A stretch of DNA of 11,319 nucleotides from Desulfobacterales bacterium. GTDB taxonomy: Bacteria > Desulfobacterota > Desulfobacteria > Desulfobacterales > UBA11574. How positions within the stretch are numbered: the first letter of the stretch is position 1; every line of letters starts with the position of its first letter. Location of the stretch: positions 1 through 11,319 of the forward strand of contig JAQYVG010000104.1 of NCBI GenBank assembly GCA_030145595.1. The letters run 5' to 3'. The position numbers and the translations under genes were made by a program. Positions 1 through 5,967 of this stretch are shown piece by piece. Below the pieces are notes generated by a model. That model searched no databases. It was not told where the DNA came from and was given only the letters and a program-made list of their open reading frames with translations.

Positions 1-25
1 TTTTTGGGCAAATACATGCATATGG

Positions 26-35
26 GCGCATGCGC
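26..35. promoter_or_regulatory. 10-bp perfect palindrome upstream of arsM
   Basis: GCGCATGCGC reads identically on both strands and lies about 30 bases before the arsM start codon, inside an otherwise AT-rich leader; a smaller palindrome ATGCAT lies just upstream at 16-21. The position would suit a repressor operator, but the sequence does not resemble an ArsR operator that I know, and no clear -35/-10 pair is visible in the 66 bases available. Function is a guess. Confidence 0.2.
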
Positions 36-53
36 ACACAATATACATTTAAA

Positions 54-59
54 AGGAGG
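54..59 (+). promoter_or_regulatory. Strong ribosome binding site of arsM
   Basis: AGGAGG, a perfect Shine-Dalgarno core, ends seven bases before the ATG at 67. It decides the start against the in-frame TTG at 4, which would add 21 residues unlike the N-terminus of this family and has no comparable site visible in front of it. Confidence 0.8.
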
Positions 60-66
60 GCTTAAA

Positions 67-936
67 ATGAAAACCAACAACGACAAAGAAAAAATCCGGC
101 AGGCGGTTCGCGAAAGCTATGGTAAAGTAGCCAATGCCGGCGCAATCACTTTGCAACCCAACCAGCCGGCAGCCTGCTGCAGTCCTGCAGACATTTCCGC
201 CGAAACCAGCACGGCGGCACCCTGCGGCTGCGGGGAACCGGATTTCACACCGGAGCAAATGTCCGCGGCCATGGGTTATACCAAAGAAAATTTGGCCGGC
301 GTCCCGGAAGGTGCCAACCTGGGGCTTGGTTGCGGCAACCCGGTGGTTCTGGCTTCCCTTAAACCCGGTGAAACGGTGATCGACCTGGGAAGCGGCGGCG
401 GTTTCGACTGCTTTTTAGCGTCTGAAAAAGTGGGCGCCACTGGAAAAATCATCGGTGTGGACATGACAGCGGAAATGATCACCAAAGCCAGAAACAACGC
501 TGAAAAAATGGGGACGGAGAATGTTGAGTTCAGATTGGGAGAAATCGAACATCTGCCCGTTGCCGATAACAGCGCTGATGTGATCATGTCCAACTGTGTA
601 ATTAACCTTTCACCTTATAAGCAGCAAGTCTACAGTGATGCCTTTCGGATACTCAAGCCCGGTGGGCGCTTGGCCATATCGGATATTGTAGCTACAACCC
701 CTCTTCCCGAAGAAATGCAGAAAGACCTGGCGCTGGTATCCGCCTGCGTCGGCGGAGCTGCTACAATTGACGATACCAAAAAAATGCTTAAAGATGCCGG
801 GTTTGAGAACATCAAAATCGAACCCAAGGATGAAAGCAGGGACCTTATTAGCATGTGGGCTCCGGGGCATAATGCCGGGGACTTTATTGTTTCGGCTTAT
901 ATTGAGGCCCAAAAGCCTTTTCCGAATATTTCATGA
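67..936 (+). CDS. arsM: Arsenite S-adenosylmethionine methyltransferase ArsM
   Basis: A 289-residue cytoplasmic enzyme that transfers methyl groups from S-adenosylmethionine to trivalent arsenic, giving methylated and volatile arsenicals; a detoxification step. The class I methyltransferase fold is clear: the SAM-binding motif I is VIDLGSGGGFDC at residues 104-115, followed by the acidic VD at 131-132. The family hallmarks GLGCGNP (Cys89), SNCVINLSP (Cys177) and SACVGGA (Cys227) supply the three conserved cysteines that hold As(III) in characterised ArsM proteins. An N-terminal cysteine cluster is also present (Cys37-Cys38, Cys53, Cys55), as in many bacterial homologues. Length is normal for the bacterial form. 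The start at 67 is set by the AGGAGG site. No arsR, arsB/acr3 or arsC neighbour lies in the window; they could be upstream, outside it. The downstream genes are about other tasks and are separated by a repeat-containing gap, so it probably ends its own transcription unit. Confidence 0.93.
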   Translation: MKTNNDKEKIRQAVRESYGKVANAGAITLQPNQPAACCSPADISAETSTAAPCGCGEPDFTPEQMSAAMGYTKENLAGVPEGANLGLGCGNPVVLASLKPGETVIDLGSGGGFDCFLASEKVGATGKIIGVDMTAEMITKARNNAEKMGTENVEFRLGEIEHLPVADNSADVIMSNCVINLSPYKQQVYSDAFRILKPGGRLAISDIVATTPLPEEMQKDLALVSACVGGAATIDDTKKMLKDAGFENIKIEPKDESRDLISMWAPGHNAGDFIVSAYIEAQKPFPNIS

Positions 937-959
937 TTATAATTATTGCAATATCGTGT

Positions 960-972
960 ATCTTTTTTTAAA
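960..972. repeat. Copy 1 of the 13-bp core ATCTTTTTTTAAA
   Basis: This 13-mer occurs three times in the window, always between genes and in the same orientation: here, at 5943-5955 and at 11229-11241. Here it follows the arsM stop by 23 bases. It is flanked on the right by a weak dyad (AAGAC, 972-976, against GTCTT, 980-984). No good hairpin precedes the T7 run, so I do not call an intrinsic terminator. The extended 25-bp form seen in the other two copies is not present here. Confidence 0.5.
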
Positions 973-997
973 AGACTACGTCTTAAATAAATGGTAA

Positions 998-1125
998 CCG
1001 TTCAGGGTTCAGAAGTTCAGAGGTTCAGAGGTTGATCCATCCATGGTATTAACCCAACAAATCAATGGTTAAAGAAAAAAGCGCGAAGCGCTTAACCCTG
1101 AACGGGGAACTCTGAACCTGTGAAC
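998..1125. repeat. Octamer-period GTTCAG array with inverted partner
   Basis: The gap between arsM and the transporter holds GTTCAG at 1000, 1007, 1015 and 1023, so nearly exact 8-bp spacing, and after ~70 bases the reverse-complement pattern (CTGAAC at 1098 and 1112, with degenerate units GGGAAC at 1104 and GTGAAC at 1120). Two perfect inverted pairs can be read: 998-1009 with 1094-1105 (12 bp) and 1021-1030 with 1110-1119 (10 bp). These pairs cross each other, so both cannot form in one simple hairpin. It resembles short intergenic repeats that I associate with Desulfobacterota genomes. The array ends about 30 bases before the next start codon. The rest of the 219-base gap holds no gene that I can see. 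Confidence 0.7.
1074..1093 (-). terminator. Possible minus-strand intrinsic terminator
   Basis: A perfect 6-bp stem (AAGCGC at 1079-1084 with GCGCTT at 1088-1093, 3-base loop) is followed, on the minus strand, by a run of six T. It has terminator form only in that direction. No minus-strand gene enters from the right, so it would stop antisense transcription or be a chance part of the surrounding repeat. Confidence 0.25.
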
Positions 1126-1155
1126 GCTTACAATAATTGATAGGGGTAAATAGAG

Positions 1156-3543
1156 ATGGGCAAACTTGAGAAAATGTTCGGACAGATAGTAGTTAAGCAG
1201 CGCTGGTGGATCATTGTCACTACTGTCCTGATTGTGGCGGCTGCGGCCTCCGGGATACGGCATTTGACGTTCAATAATGATACGCGTGTTTTTTTCAGCG
1301 AAAAAAACCCTCAGCTACAGGCCCTGGAGGCTCTGGAAAACACTTACAATAAAACTAACAACGTTCTCTTCGCCATTGCTCCCAAGAACAGCGATGTTTT
1401 CACACGCGAAACCCTTGCAGCGGTGGAGGAGTTGACCGAGCTTTTATGGCAAATGCCTTATTCCAGCCGGGTGAATTCTATCACTAATTTTCAGCATACC
1501 CGGGCCCAAGAAGACGACCTGATCGTCGAAGATCTGGTACAGGGCGCCGGCAATCTGTCAGATGATGATCTTTTGCGAATTAAACGCATCGCTCTTTCCG
1601 AGCCTCTGCTAGTGAACAGACTACTCTCGCCTGCCGGGCATGTTACCGGTGTTAGCGTCATCATTCTCGCGCCTGGTAAATCTTTAAATGAAACACCGAA
1701 GGTAGCCGCGTTTGCCCGCAAAATTGCGGACGATTTCCGCAAGAAGCATCCCGGCATCAAGTTGTACCTTACCGGCGGGGTCATGATGGACAATGCTTTT
1801 GGCGAGGCCGGCCTGAAAGACATGACCACCCTGGTTCCGTTGATGTTGCTTACCCTGGTCGTCATCGTCGGGCTTTCCCTGCGTTCTTTTGCCGGAACTT
1901 TTGCTACGCTCATCATTATTCTGATTTCTATGGTTACCGGAATGGGGATGGCCGGTTGGTTGCGCATTATGATAACCGCTGCATCTTCCAGCGCTCCCAC
2001 AATTATCCTCACCCTGGCCGTAGCCGACAGCGTACATGTCCTGGCAACGATATTCCAGCAGATACGTCAGGGCAATTCGAAACATGAGGCCATCGCGGAA
2101 TCCGTACGGATCAACCTCCAGCCGGTATTTTTAACCAGCATCACTACGGTCATCGGCTTTCTGACCATGAATTTTTCCGATGCTCCTCCTTTCCGTGACC
2201 TGGGAAACATTGTAGCCATGGGAGTTTCGGCGGCTTTTGTATACTCGGTTTTTTTCCTGCCGGCTCTGATGGCTGTTATTCCAGTGCGGGTAAAACCAAA
2301 GCCGGATGAGGCTGTTTGTGCCGGCTGCGACCGGTTGGCGAGTTTCGTGATCAACCGGCGTAAAGTCGTATTCTGGGGATCGCTGGTTGTCATTGTAGCA
2401 CTGACCGCCGGGATGCTGCGAATTGAACTCAACGACAACTGGATCAAATACTTTGATAAAAGTTACGACATTCGCCGGGCCGCCGATTTTACCGAGGAAA
2501 ACCTGACAGGGTATCACATCATCGAATATTCTTTGGAATCCGGCGAGACCGGCGGCATCAACAACCCCGATTTTCTGACAATAGTGGATAAGTTTGCCGG
2601 CTGGTATCGACAGCAGCCTAAAGTTGTCAACGTAAATACGATCACCGACACCATGAAGCGTCTTAACAAAAACATGCATGCGGATGATGAATCCTATTAT
2701 CGAATCCCTCAAGAACGTAATCTGGCAGCGCAGTATCTGCTTCTGTATGAGATGTCGCTCCCCTTTGGCCTTGATCTCAACAACCAGATCAACGTCGACA
2801 AATCGGCGACCCGCATGATTGTGACTTTAAAAGATACGACCACCACAGAGCTGCGTGCAACGGATGAAAAAGCGCGCACCTGGCTGCAGGCCAACGCACC
2901 GCAGAGCATGTTCACCTATGGCTCCGGCCTGTCGGTTATCTGGGCACATTTATCCGAACGCAATATTAAAAGTATGCTGGGAGCATCCTTGGTAGCTTTG
3001 GTGTTGATTTCAGCCATCCTGTCATTGGCGCTGCGCAGTTTTAAGTTAGGTCTTCTCAGCCTGATCCCCAACCTGGCCCCGGCCTTGATGGCCTATGGGA
3101 TATGGGGCCTGACGGTGGGACAGGTCGGGCTGGGCCTTTCGGTCATCGCGGCCATGACCCTCGGCATCGTTGTGGATGATACCGTGCACTTTATGAGCAA
3201 GTATCTTCGCGCCCGGCGCGAACACGATCTGGATCCGGCCGGGGCTGTCCGCTATTCTTTTAATACCGTGGGCACGGCCATGTGGATTACAACCCTGGCC
3301 CTGGTGGCCGGTTTTATGGTTCTCGCCCTTTCCGGCTATAATATGAATGCCGACATGGGACTGCTGTCGGCTATAACCATTTCACTGGCATTAATTTTGG
3401 ACTTTATGTTCTTGCCGACCTTACTTATGAAAGTTGAAGGAAAAAGATATGAAACATTCGATAACAAGACTGACGCAACTGCTATTGACCGGCATGATTC
3501 TGTTTTCGCTCCTGTTTCCGCCGGCAGCAGCAGCGACTCCTGA
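1156..3543 (+). CDS. RND-superfamily transporter, HAE3/MMPL-like
   Basis: A 795-residue inner-membrane protein of the RND superfamily, closest in appearance to the hydrophobe/amphiphile efflux-3 (MMPL-like) group, which moves lipids or other hydrophobic molecules using proton flow. The layout is a duplicated half-unit: a first membrane helix near 18-36, a periplasmic domain to ~220, a helix cluster at ~222-378, then a helix near 404-420, a second periplasmic domain, and a final cluster at ~605-757. Acidic residues sit in the expected intramembrane places: Asp291 in LAVADSVH and Asp674-Asp675 in IVVDDTVH. AGGGG lies at 1142-1146, ten bases before the ATG. The last ~31 residues are coded by DNA that also encodes the signal peptide of the next gene, and they look like an unstructured tail. 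The only two cysteines form a CAGC motif (388-391) in the loop joining the two halves. The substrate is unknown; the neighbours suggest lipid or lipoprotein-linked transport to the outer membrane. Confidence 0.9.
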   Translation: MGKLEKMFGQIVVKQRWWIIVTTVLIVAAAASGIRHLTFNNDTRVFFSEKNPQLQALEALENTYNKTNNVLFAIAPKNSDVFTRETLAAVEELTELLWQMPYSSRVNSITNFQHTRAQEDDLIVEDLVQGAGNLSDDDLLRIKRIALSEPLLVNRLLSPAGHVTGVSVIILAPGKSLNETPKVAAFARKIADDFRKKHPGIKLYLTGGVMMDNAFGEAGLKDMTTLVPLMLLTLVVIVGLSLRSFAGTFATLIIILISMVTGMGMAGWLRIMITAASSSAPTIILTLAVADSVHVLATIFQQIRQGNSKHEAIAESVRINLQPVFLTSITTVIGFLTMNFSDAPPFRDLGNIVAMGVSAAFVYSVFFLPALMAVIPVRVKPKPDEAVCAGCDRLASFVINRRKVVFWGSLVVIVALTAGMLRIELNDNWIKYFDKSYDIRRAADFTEENLTGYHIIEYSLESGETGGINNPDFLTIVDKFAGWYRQQPKVVNVNTITDTMKRLNKNMHADDESYYRIPQERNLAAQYLLLYEMSLPFGLDLNNQINVDKSATRMIVTLKDTTTTELRATDEKARTWLQANAPQSMFTYGSGLSVIWAHLSERNIKSMLGASLVALVLISAILSLALRSFKLGLLSLIPNLAPALMAYGIWGLTVGQVGLGLSVIAAMTLGIVVDDTVHFMSKYLRARREHDLDPAGAVRYSFNTVGTAMWITTLALVAGFMVLALSGYNMNADMGLLSAITISLALILDFMFLPTLLMKVEGKRYETFDNKTDATAIDRHDSVFAPVSAGSSSDS
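3437..3441 (+). promoter_or_regulatory. Ribosome binding site inside the transporter gene
   Basis: AAGGA, seven bases before the ATG at 3449, favours that codon over the in-frame TTG at 3434 as the start of the LolA-like gene. The chosen start gives a normal signal peptide beginning MKHS. Confidence 0.55.
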
Positions 3544-4258
3544 AGAAAAAGGCCTTGCCATCGCCCGGGAAGCAGACCTGCGCGATGAAGGTTTTAAAGA
3601 CTTTACCGCCGATCTGCTTATGATCCTTAAAAATAAACACGGACAGAAGAGCGTTCGCAAGATTCGCGTCCGCGCCCTGGAAGTAGCAGACGACGGCGAT
3701 AAAAGCCTGAACATTTTCGACAACCCCAGAGACGTTAAAGGCACGGCTTTTCTGACTTTCAGCCACAAGCAGGGCGACGATGATCAGTGGCTCTATCTGC
3801 CGGCATTAAAACGGGTCAAAAGGATCAGCTCCCGCAACAAGGCGGGCTCCTTCATGGGCAGCGAGTTCGCCTATGAGGACATCTCCAGCCAGGAAGTGGA
3901 GAAATACACCTACAAATGGATCCGCGATGATATATACGACGGCCGGGAATGTTTCGTGGTGGAACGTTACCCGGTAGACAAAAAGAATTCGGGCTACACC
4001 CGGCAGGTGTCCTGGATCGACAAGGGTGAATACCGCCTGTGGAAAGTCGAGTATTACGACCGTAAAAACTCGCTTTTAAAGACCCTAACCGTAAAAGAGT
4101 ACCAACAGTATTTGGACAAATACTGGCGGCCGGACCAGATGTACATGGTCAACCATCAAAACGGCAAAAGTACGGACCTGGTCTGGTCCAAATACAAATT
4201 TCAGGTCGGACTTAAGGTCAGAGATTTCAACAAGAATAGTCTCAAACGTGCAAGATAA
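3449..4258 (+). CDS. LolA-like outer membrane lipoprotein-sorting protein
   Basis: A 269-residue periplasmic protein of the LolA-like 'outer membrane lipoprotein-sorting protein' family (Pfam LolA_like type). Residues 1-29 are a Sec signal peptide with a basic start, a long Leu-rich core and an AAAA-T cleavage region; there is no lipobox cysteine, so the mature protein should be soluble. The recognisable core is the stretch with DDQWLYLPALKRVKRISS followed by KAGSFMGSEFAYEDIS, typical of the family, and then WSKYKFQVG near the C-terminus. Known relatives have the LolA/LolB half-barrel fold that binds lipid, and they are often encoded beside RND/MMPL transporters, as here. It would carry a hydrophobic cargo across the periplasm. 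The gene overlaps the transporter by 95 bases in a different frame, which implies translational coupling. The exact cargo is unknown, and lipoprotein sorting is a family name rather than a shown function. Confidence 0.88.
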   Translation: MKHSITRLTQLLLTGMILFSLLFPPAAAATPEEKGLAIAREADLRDEGFKDFTADLLMILKNKHGQKSVRKIRVRALEVADDGDKSLNIFDNPRDVKGTAFLTFSHKQGDDDQWLYLPALKRVKRISSRNKAGSFMGSEFAYEDISSQEVEKYTYKWIRDDIYDGRECFVVERYPVDKKNSGYTRQVSWIDKGEYRLWKVEYYDRKNSLLKTLTVKEYQQYLDKYWRPDQMYMVNHQNGKSTDLVWSKYKFQVGLKVRDFNKNSLKRAR

Positions 4259-4385
4259 TAAAAATACTCTTTCACCGCAAAGACGCAAAGAACGCAGAGA
4301 TACTGTTGTCATTTTGCTAAGAACAATGCGGTTATTAAAATTAGTACCATGTCTGAAAAGAAGATATGACGTATAGTTTCTTTTT

Positions 4386-4400
4386 CCCGCTTTAAGCGGG
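4386..4400. repeat. Small hairpin inside the palindromic element
   Basis: CCCGCT (4386-4391) pairs perfectly with AGCGGG (4395-4400) around a 3-base loop. The T5 run lies on the 5' side, so on the plus strand this does not have terminator form. Confidence 0.6.
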
Positions 4401-4410
4401 ACTGAGTGTC

Positions 4411-4443
4411 TTTCCATCGCCGTCCTCTCAACGGCGATGGAAA
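4411..4443. repeat. 13-bp perfect hairpin at the element centre
   Basis: TTTCCATCGCCGT (4411-4423) pairs without mismatch with 4431-4443 around a 7-base loop, the strongest hairpin in the window. No T-run follows on either strand (A-rich on the plus side, GACACT on the minus side), so it is not a classical intrinsic terminator; it could still slow polymerase, protect the 3' end of the upstream mRNA, or be a protein-binding cruciform. Confidence 0.75.
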
Positions 4444-4595
4444 AAAATATTCATCTCTGCGGTCTCTGCGCCTTGAGTGGAGCGGGCGGTGAAATACCTT
4501 TATTGTCTCGCATAACAAAGTGGATCCATCAGCTTATCTGATTGTTTGAGCTACTAATTAATAGAATACCTATACATTAGGCACTTTAACTTAAA

Positions 4596-5795
4596 ATGGG
4601 AAAAAAAATTGTATTTGTGGCCGCGCTAACACTGATCCTGGGTATGGTATTCGGGTCTCGGGCCTCAGCAAATGAAGTTTCGGGCTATGTGGCGGTCCAG
4701 GGCCGGTTTTTCCCGCACCCTCCCTTAGACTCCGAGCAAGAGAGCAAGGACGGTTCGATTGCCGCCCAGCCGGAGTATTACCATGAATGGGAAAACGGCT
4801 CCAGCTTCACCTTTGTACCTTTTGCAAGGCTTGACAGCGCCGATTCGGAGCGTACTCATTTCGACATTCGCGAGTTGAACTATCTGTACCTGGCCGATGC
4901 GTGGGAGCTGCGCGTCGGCATCGGCAAAGTGTTCTGGGGGACAACGGAGTTTGTCCACCTGGTGGACATCATCAACCAGACCGATGGGGTGGAAGCGGCT
5001 GACGGTGAGGAAAAGCTGGGACAGCCCATGGTCCATCTTTCCATTCCCAGAGATTGGGGTGTTTTGGACCTGTTCGTACTGCCTTATTTCCGGGAGAGAA
5101 CTTTTCCGGGCCGCAACGGCCGCCCGCGCCTTGCAGCAGTGGTGGATACCGACAACGCCAGGTATGAAAGCAGTGACGCAGAGCATCATACAGATTTCGC
5201 GGCAAGATACAGCCACACCATAGGCGACTGGGATTTCGGCATCTATAATTTTAACGGCACCGGACGCGAGCCCACCCTGATTCCGAGCCTCGACAGTGCC
5301 GGCCGACCGGCTCTTATCCCTTTTTATGAACAGATCAATCAGACCGGCCTGGACCTGCAGCTGGTGGCGGGCCAGTGGCTGTGGAAGCTGGAAGCGATCT
5401 ACCGCACCGGCCAGATCGAGGATTTTTTTGCCGGCACCGGAGGATTTGAGTACACCCTCGTGGGAATTGCTGAAACCAGTATGGATTTAGGCGTAATTGT
5501 AGAGGGAGCATACGATGAACGCGGCAGCCGGGCCACTACCTATTTTGAAAACGACGTTATGTTCGGTCTGCGCCTGACCTTAAACGACGCTGCCAGCTCA
5601 GAGCTTTTGGCAGGATTCAGCCGGGACCTTGAAGGCTCTTCCAGTGCTCTAAGCCTTGAGGCCAGCCGTCGTTTCGGCGACAACTGGCTGCTTTCCCTAG
5701 AAGTCCGGACCTTTCTTGATCTGCCTGAAGACGACCTTTTCTACAGCCTGCGAGACGACGGCTTCATTCAGCTGGAGCTCGCCTATTATTTTTAA
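4596..5795 (+). CDS. Outer-membrane beta-barrel-like protein of the RND/LolA module
   Basis: A 399-residue protein with a Sec signal peptide (residues 1-25, ending ASRASA-like at SRASA before NEVSGY) and no lipobox. The rest is rich in alternating hydrophobic and polar residues with many aromatic residues, it has no cysteine, and it ends in LELAYYF: a C-terminal Phe on an amphipathic strand, the usual signal for Bam-dependent outer-membrane insertion. The stretch GKVFWGTTEFVHLVDIINQ (residues ~109-127) looks like a conserved family block. I do not know a named gene for it; by role it resembles the DUF1302 partner in the DUF1302-DUF1329-MMPL clusters of Pseudomonas relatives, where an outer-membrane protein, a LolA-fold protein and an RND-type transporter occur together. 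That analogy is inference. The start lacks a good Shine-Dalgarno site, and a possible -10 TAGAAT (4562-4567) upstream lacks a convincing -35, so separate transcription from the first two module genes is possible but not shown. Confidence 0.72.
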   Translation: MGKKIVFVAALTLILGMVFGSRASANEVSGYVAVQGRFFPHPPLDSEQESKDGSIAAQPEYYHEWENGSSFTFVPFARLDSADSERTHFDIRELNYLYLADAWELRVGIGKVFWGTTEFVHLVDIINQTDGVEAADGEEKLGQPMVHLSIPRDWGVLDLFVLPYFRERTFPGRNGRPRLAAVVDTDNARYESSDAEHHTDFAARYSHTIGDWDFGIYNFNGTGREPTLIPSLDSAGRPALIPFYEQINQTGLDLQLVAGQWLWKLEAIYRTGQIEDFFAGTGGFEYTLVGIAETSMDLGVIVEGAYDERGSRATTYFENDVMFGLRLTLNDAASSELLAGFSRDLEGSSSALSLEASRRFGDNWLLSLEVRTFLDLPEDDLFYSLRDDGFIQLELAYYF

Positions 5796-5835
5796 CCTTA
5801 AAACCTGCACAAACTGTTCTCTAACAAAATATTCA

Positions 5836-5857
5836 TTTTAACAGAGTTCTGTTGAAA
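5836..5857. promoter_or_regulatory. Dyad upstream of the sensor kinase
   Basis: TTTTAACAG and CTGTTGAAA pair as a 9-bp stem (one G-T pair) around AGTT. The right half includes the -35 of the candidate promoter, so it could be an operator. A related smaller dyad, ACAGA (5913-5917) with TCTGT (5924-5928), lies further down the same leader. No T-run follows, so it is not an obvious terminator of the preceding gene. Confidence 0.3.
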
Positions 5858-5880
5858 AAATTAAGCTGCAATGATATTAA
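5852..5880 (+). promoter_or_regulatory. Candidate sigma70 promoter of the signalling operon
   Basis: TTGAAA (5852-5857; 5 of 6 to consensus) and TATTAA (5875-5880; 4 of 6) are separated by 17 bases, and TG at 5872-5873 gives an extended -10. Transcription would begin near 5887, leaving a leader of about 80 bases before the kinase that includes the ACAGA/TCTGT dyad and the 25-bp motif. It is the best promoter-like pair I found in this gap. Confidence 0.4.
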
Positions 5881-5935
5881 ATAGTTAATTTAGGAATCGG
5901 GGAGTTTTTATTACAGAGTATTATCTGTCAGCGGA

Positions 5936-5960
5936 ATGGATGATCTTTTTTTAAAGCGTG
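5936..5960 (+). repeat. 25-bp upstream motif, copy A
   Basis: The 25 bases starting ATGGATGATC, running through T7-AAA and ending GCGTG, match the sequence at 11222-11246 at 23 of 25 positions. The motif ends seven bases before the kinase ATG, in the place where a ribosome binding site would normally be. Similarity with the second copy seems to reach further upstream: GGGAGTTTT occurs at 5900-5908 here and at 11198-11206 there, although the spacing to the motif differs by 12 bases. Confidence 0.65.
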
Positions 5961-5967
5961 CAATACA

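Larger units (their letters stand above)
4270..4494. repeat. ~225-bp palindromic intergenic repeat element
   Basis: The 337-base gap is mostly this element. Its ends are a perfect 9-bp inverted repeat, TTTCACCGC (4270-4278) and GCGGTGAAA (4486-4494). A second perfect pair lies inside, CGCAGAGAT (4293-4301) with ATCTCTGCG (4453-4461). The left arm is built of CGCARAGA octamers (4276, 4284, 4293) and the right arm of TCTCTGCG octamers (4454, 4463), the right arm carrying about 10 extra bases. Between the arms lie two separate hairpins. The architecture is that of a non-coding REP/MITE-like element; such CGCAGAGA arms are familiar to me from intergenic DNA of Desulfobacterota. AAATAC stands at 4262-4267 and again at 4492-4497, but the right copy overlaps the arm, so a target duplication is not established. 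I see no gene here. Confidence 0.75.

Noticed and set aside
4..66. TTG start 21 codons upstream for arsM
   Set aside because: The perfect AGGAGG site lies inside this extension and points to the ATG at 67.
945..985. Intrinsic terminator of arsM at the T7 tract
   Set aside because: The T-run comes before, not after, a 5-bp weak stem; nothing stable precedes it.
1000..1125. CRISPR-like array
   Set aside because: Units are only 6-8 bases, without unique spacers of constant length, and the second half is inverted.
1491..2012. 173-codon minus-strand frame inside the transporter
   Set aside because: Same reason: its Met/Ile/Arg-rich composition mirrors the helices coded on the other strand.
2131..2712. 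193-codon minus-strand frame inside the transporter
   Set aside because: Antisense shadow of a strongly supported gene, with no recognisable domain or upstream signals.
3434..3448. TTG start five codons upstream for the LolA-like protein
   Set aside because: The ATG at 3449 has AAGGA at proper distance and gives a cleaner signal peptide.
4411..4443. Intrinsic terminator at the 13-bp hairpin
   Set aside because: No T-run follows the stem in either direction; an A-run follows on the plus strand.
4309..4518. 69-codon open frame on the minus strand in the repeat gap
   Set aside because: It is made almost entirely of the palindromic element and its hairpins; the Arg-rich translation is what such repeats give by chance.
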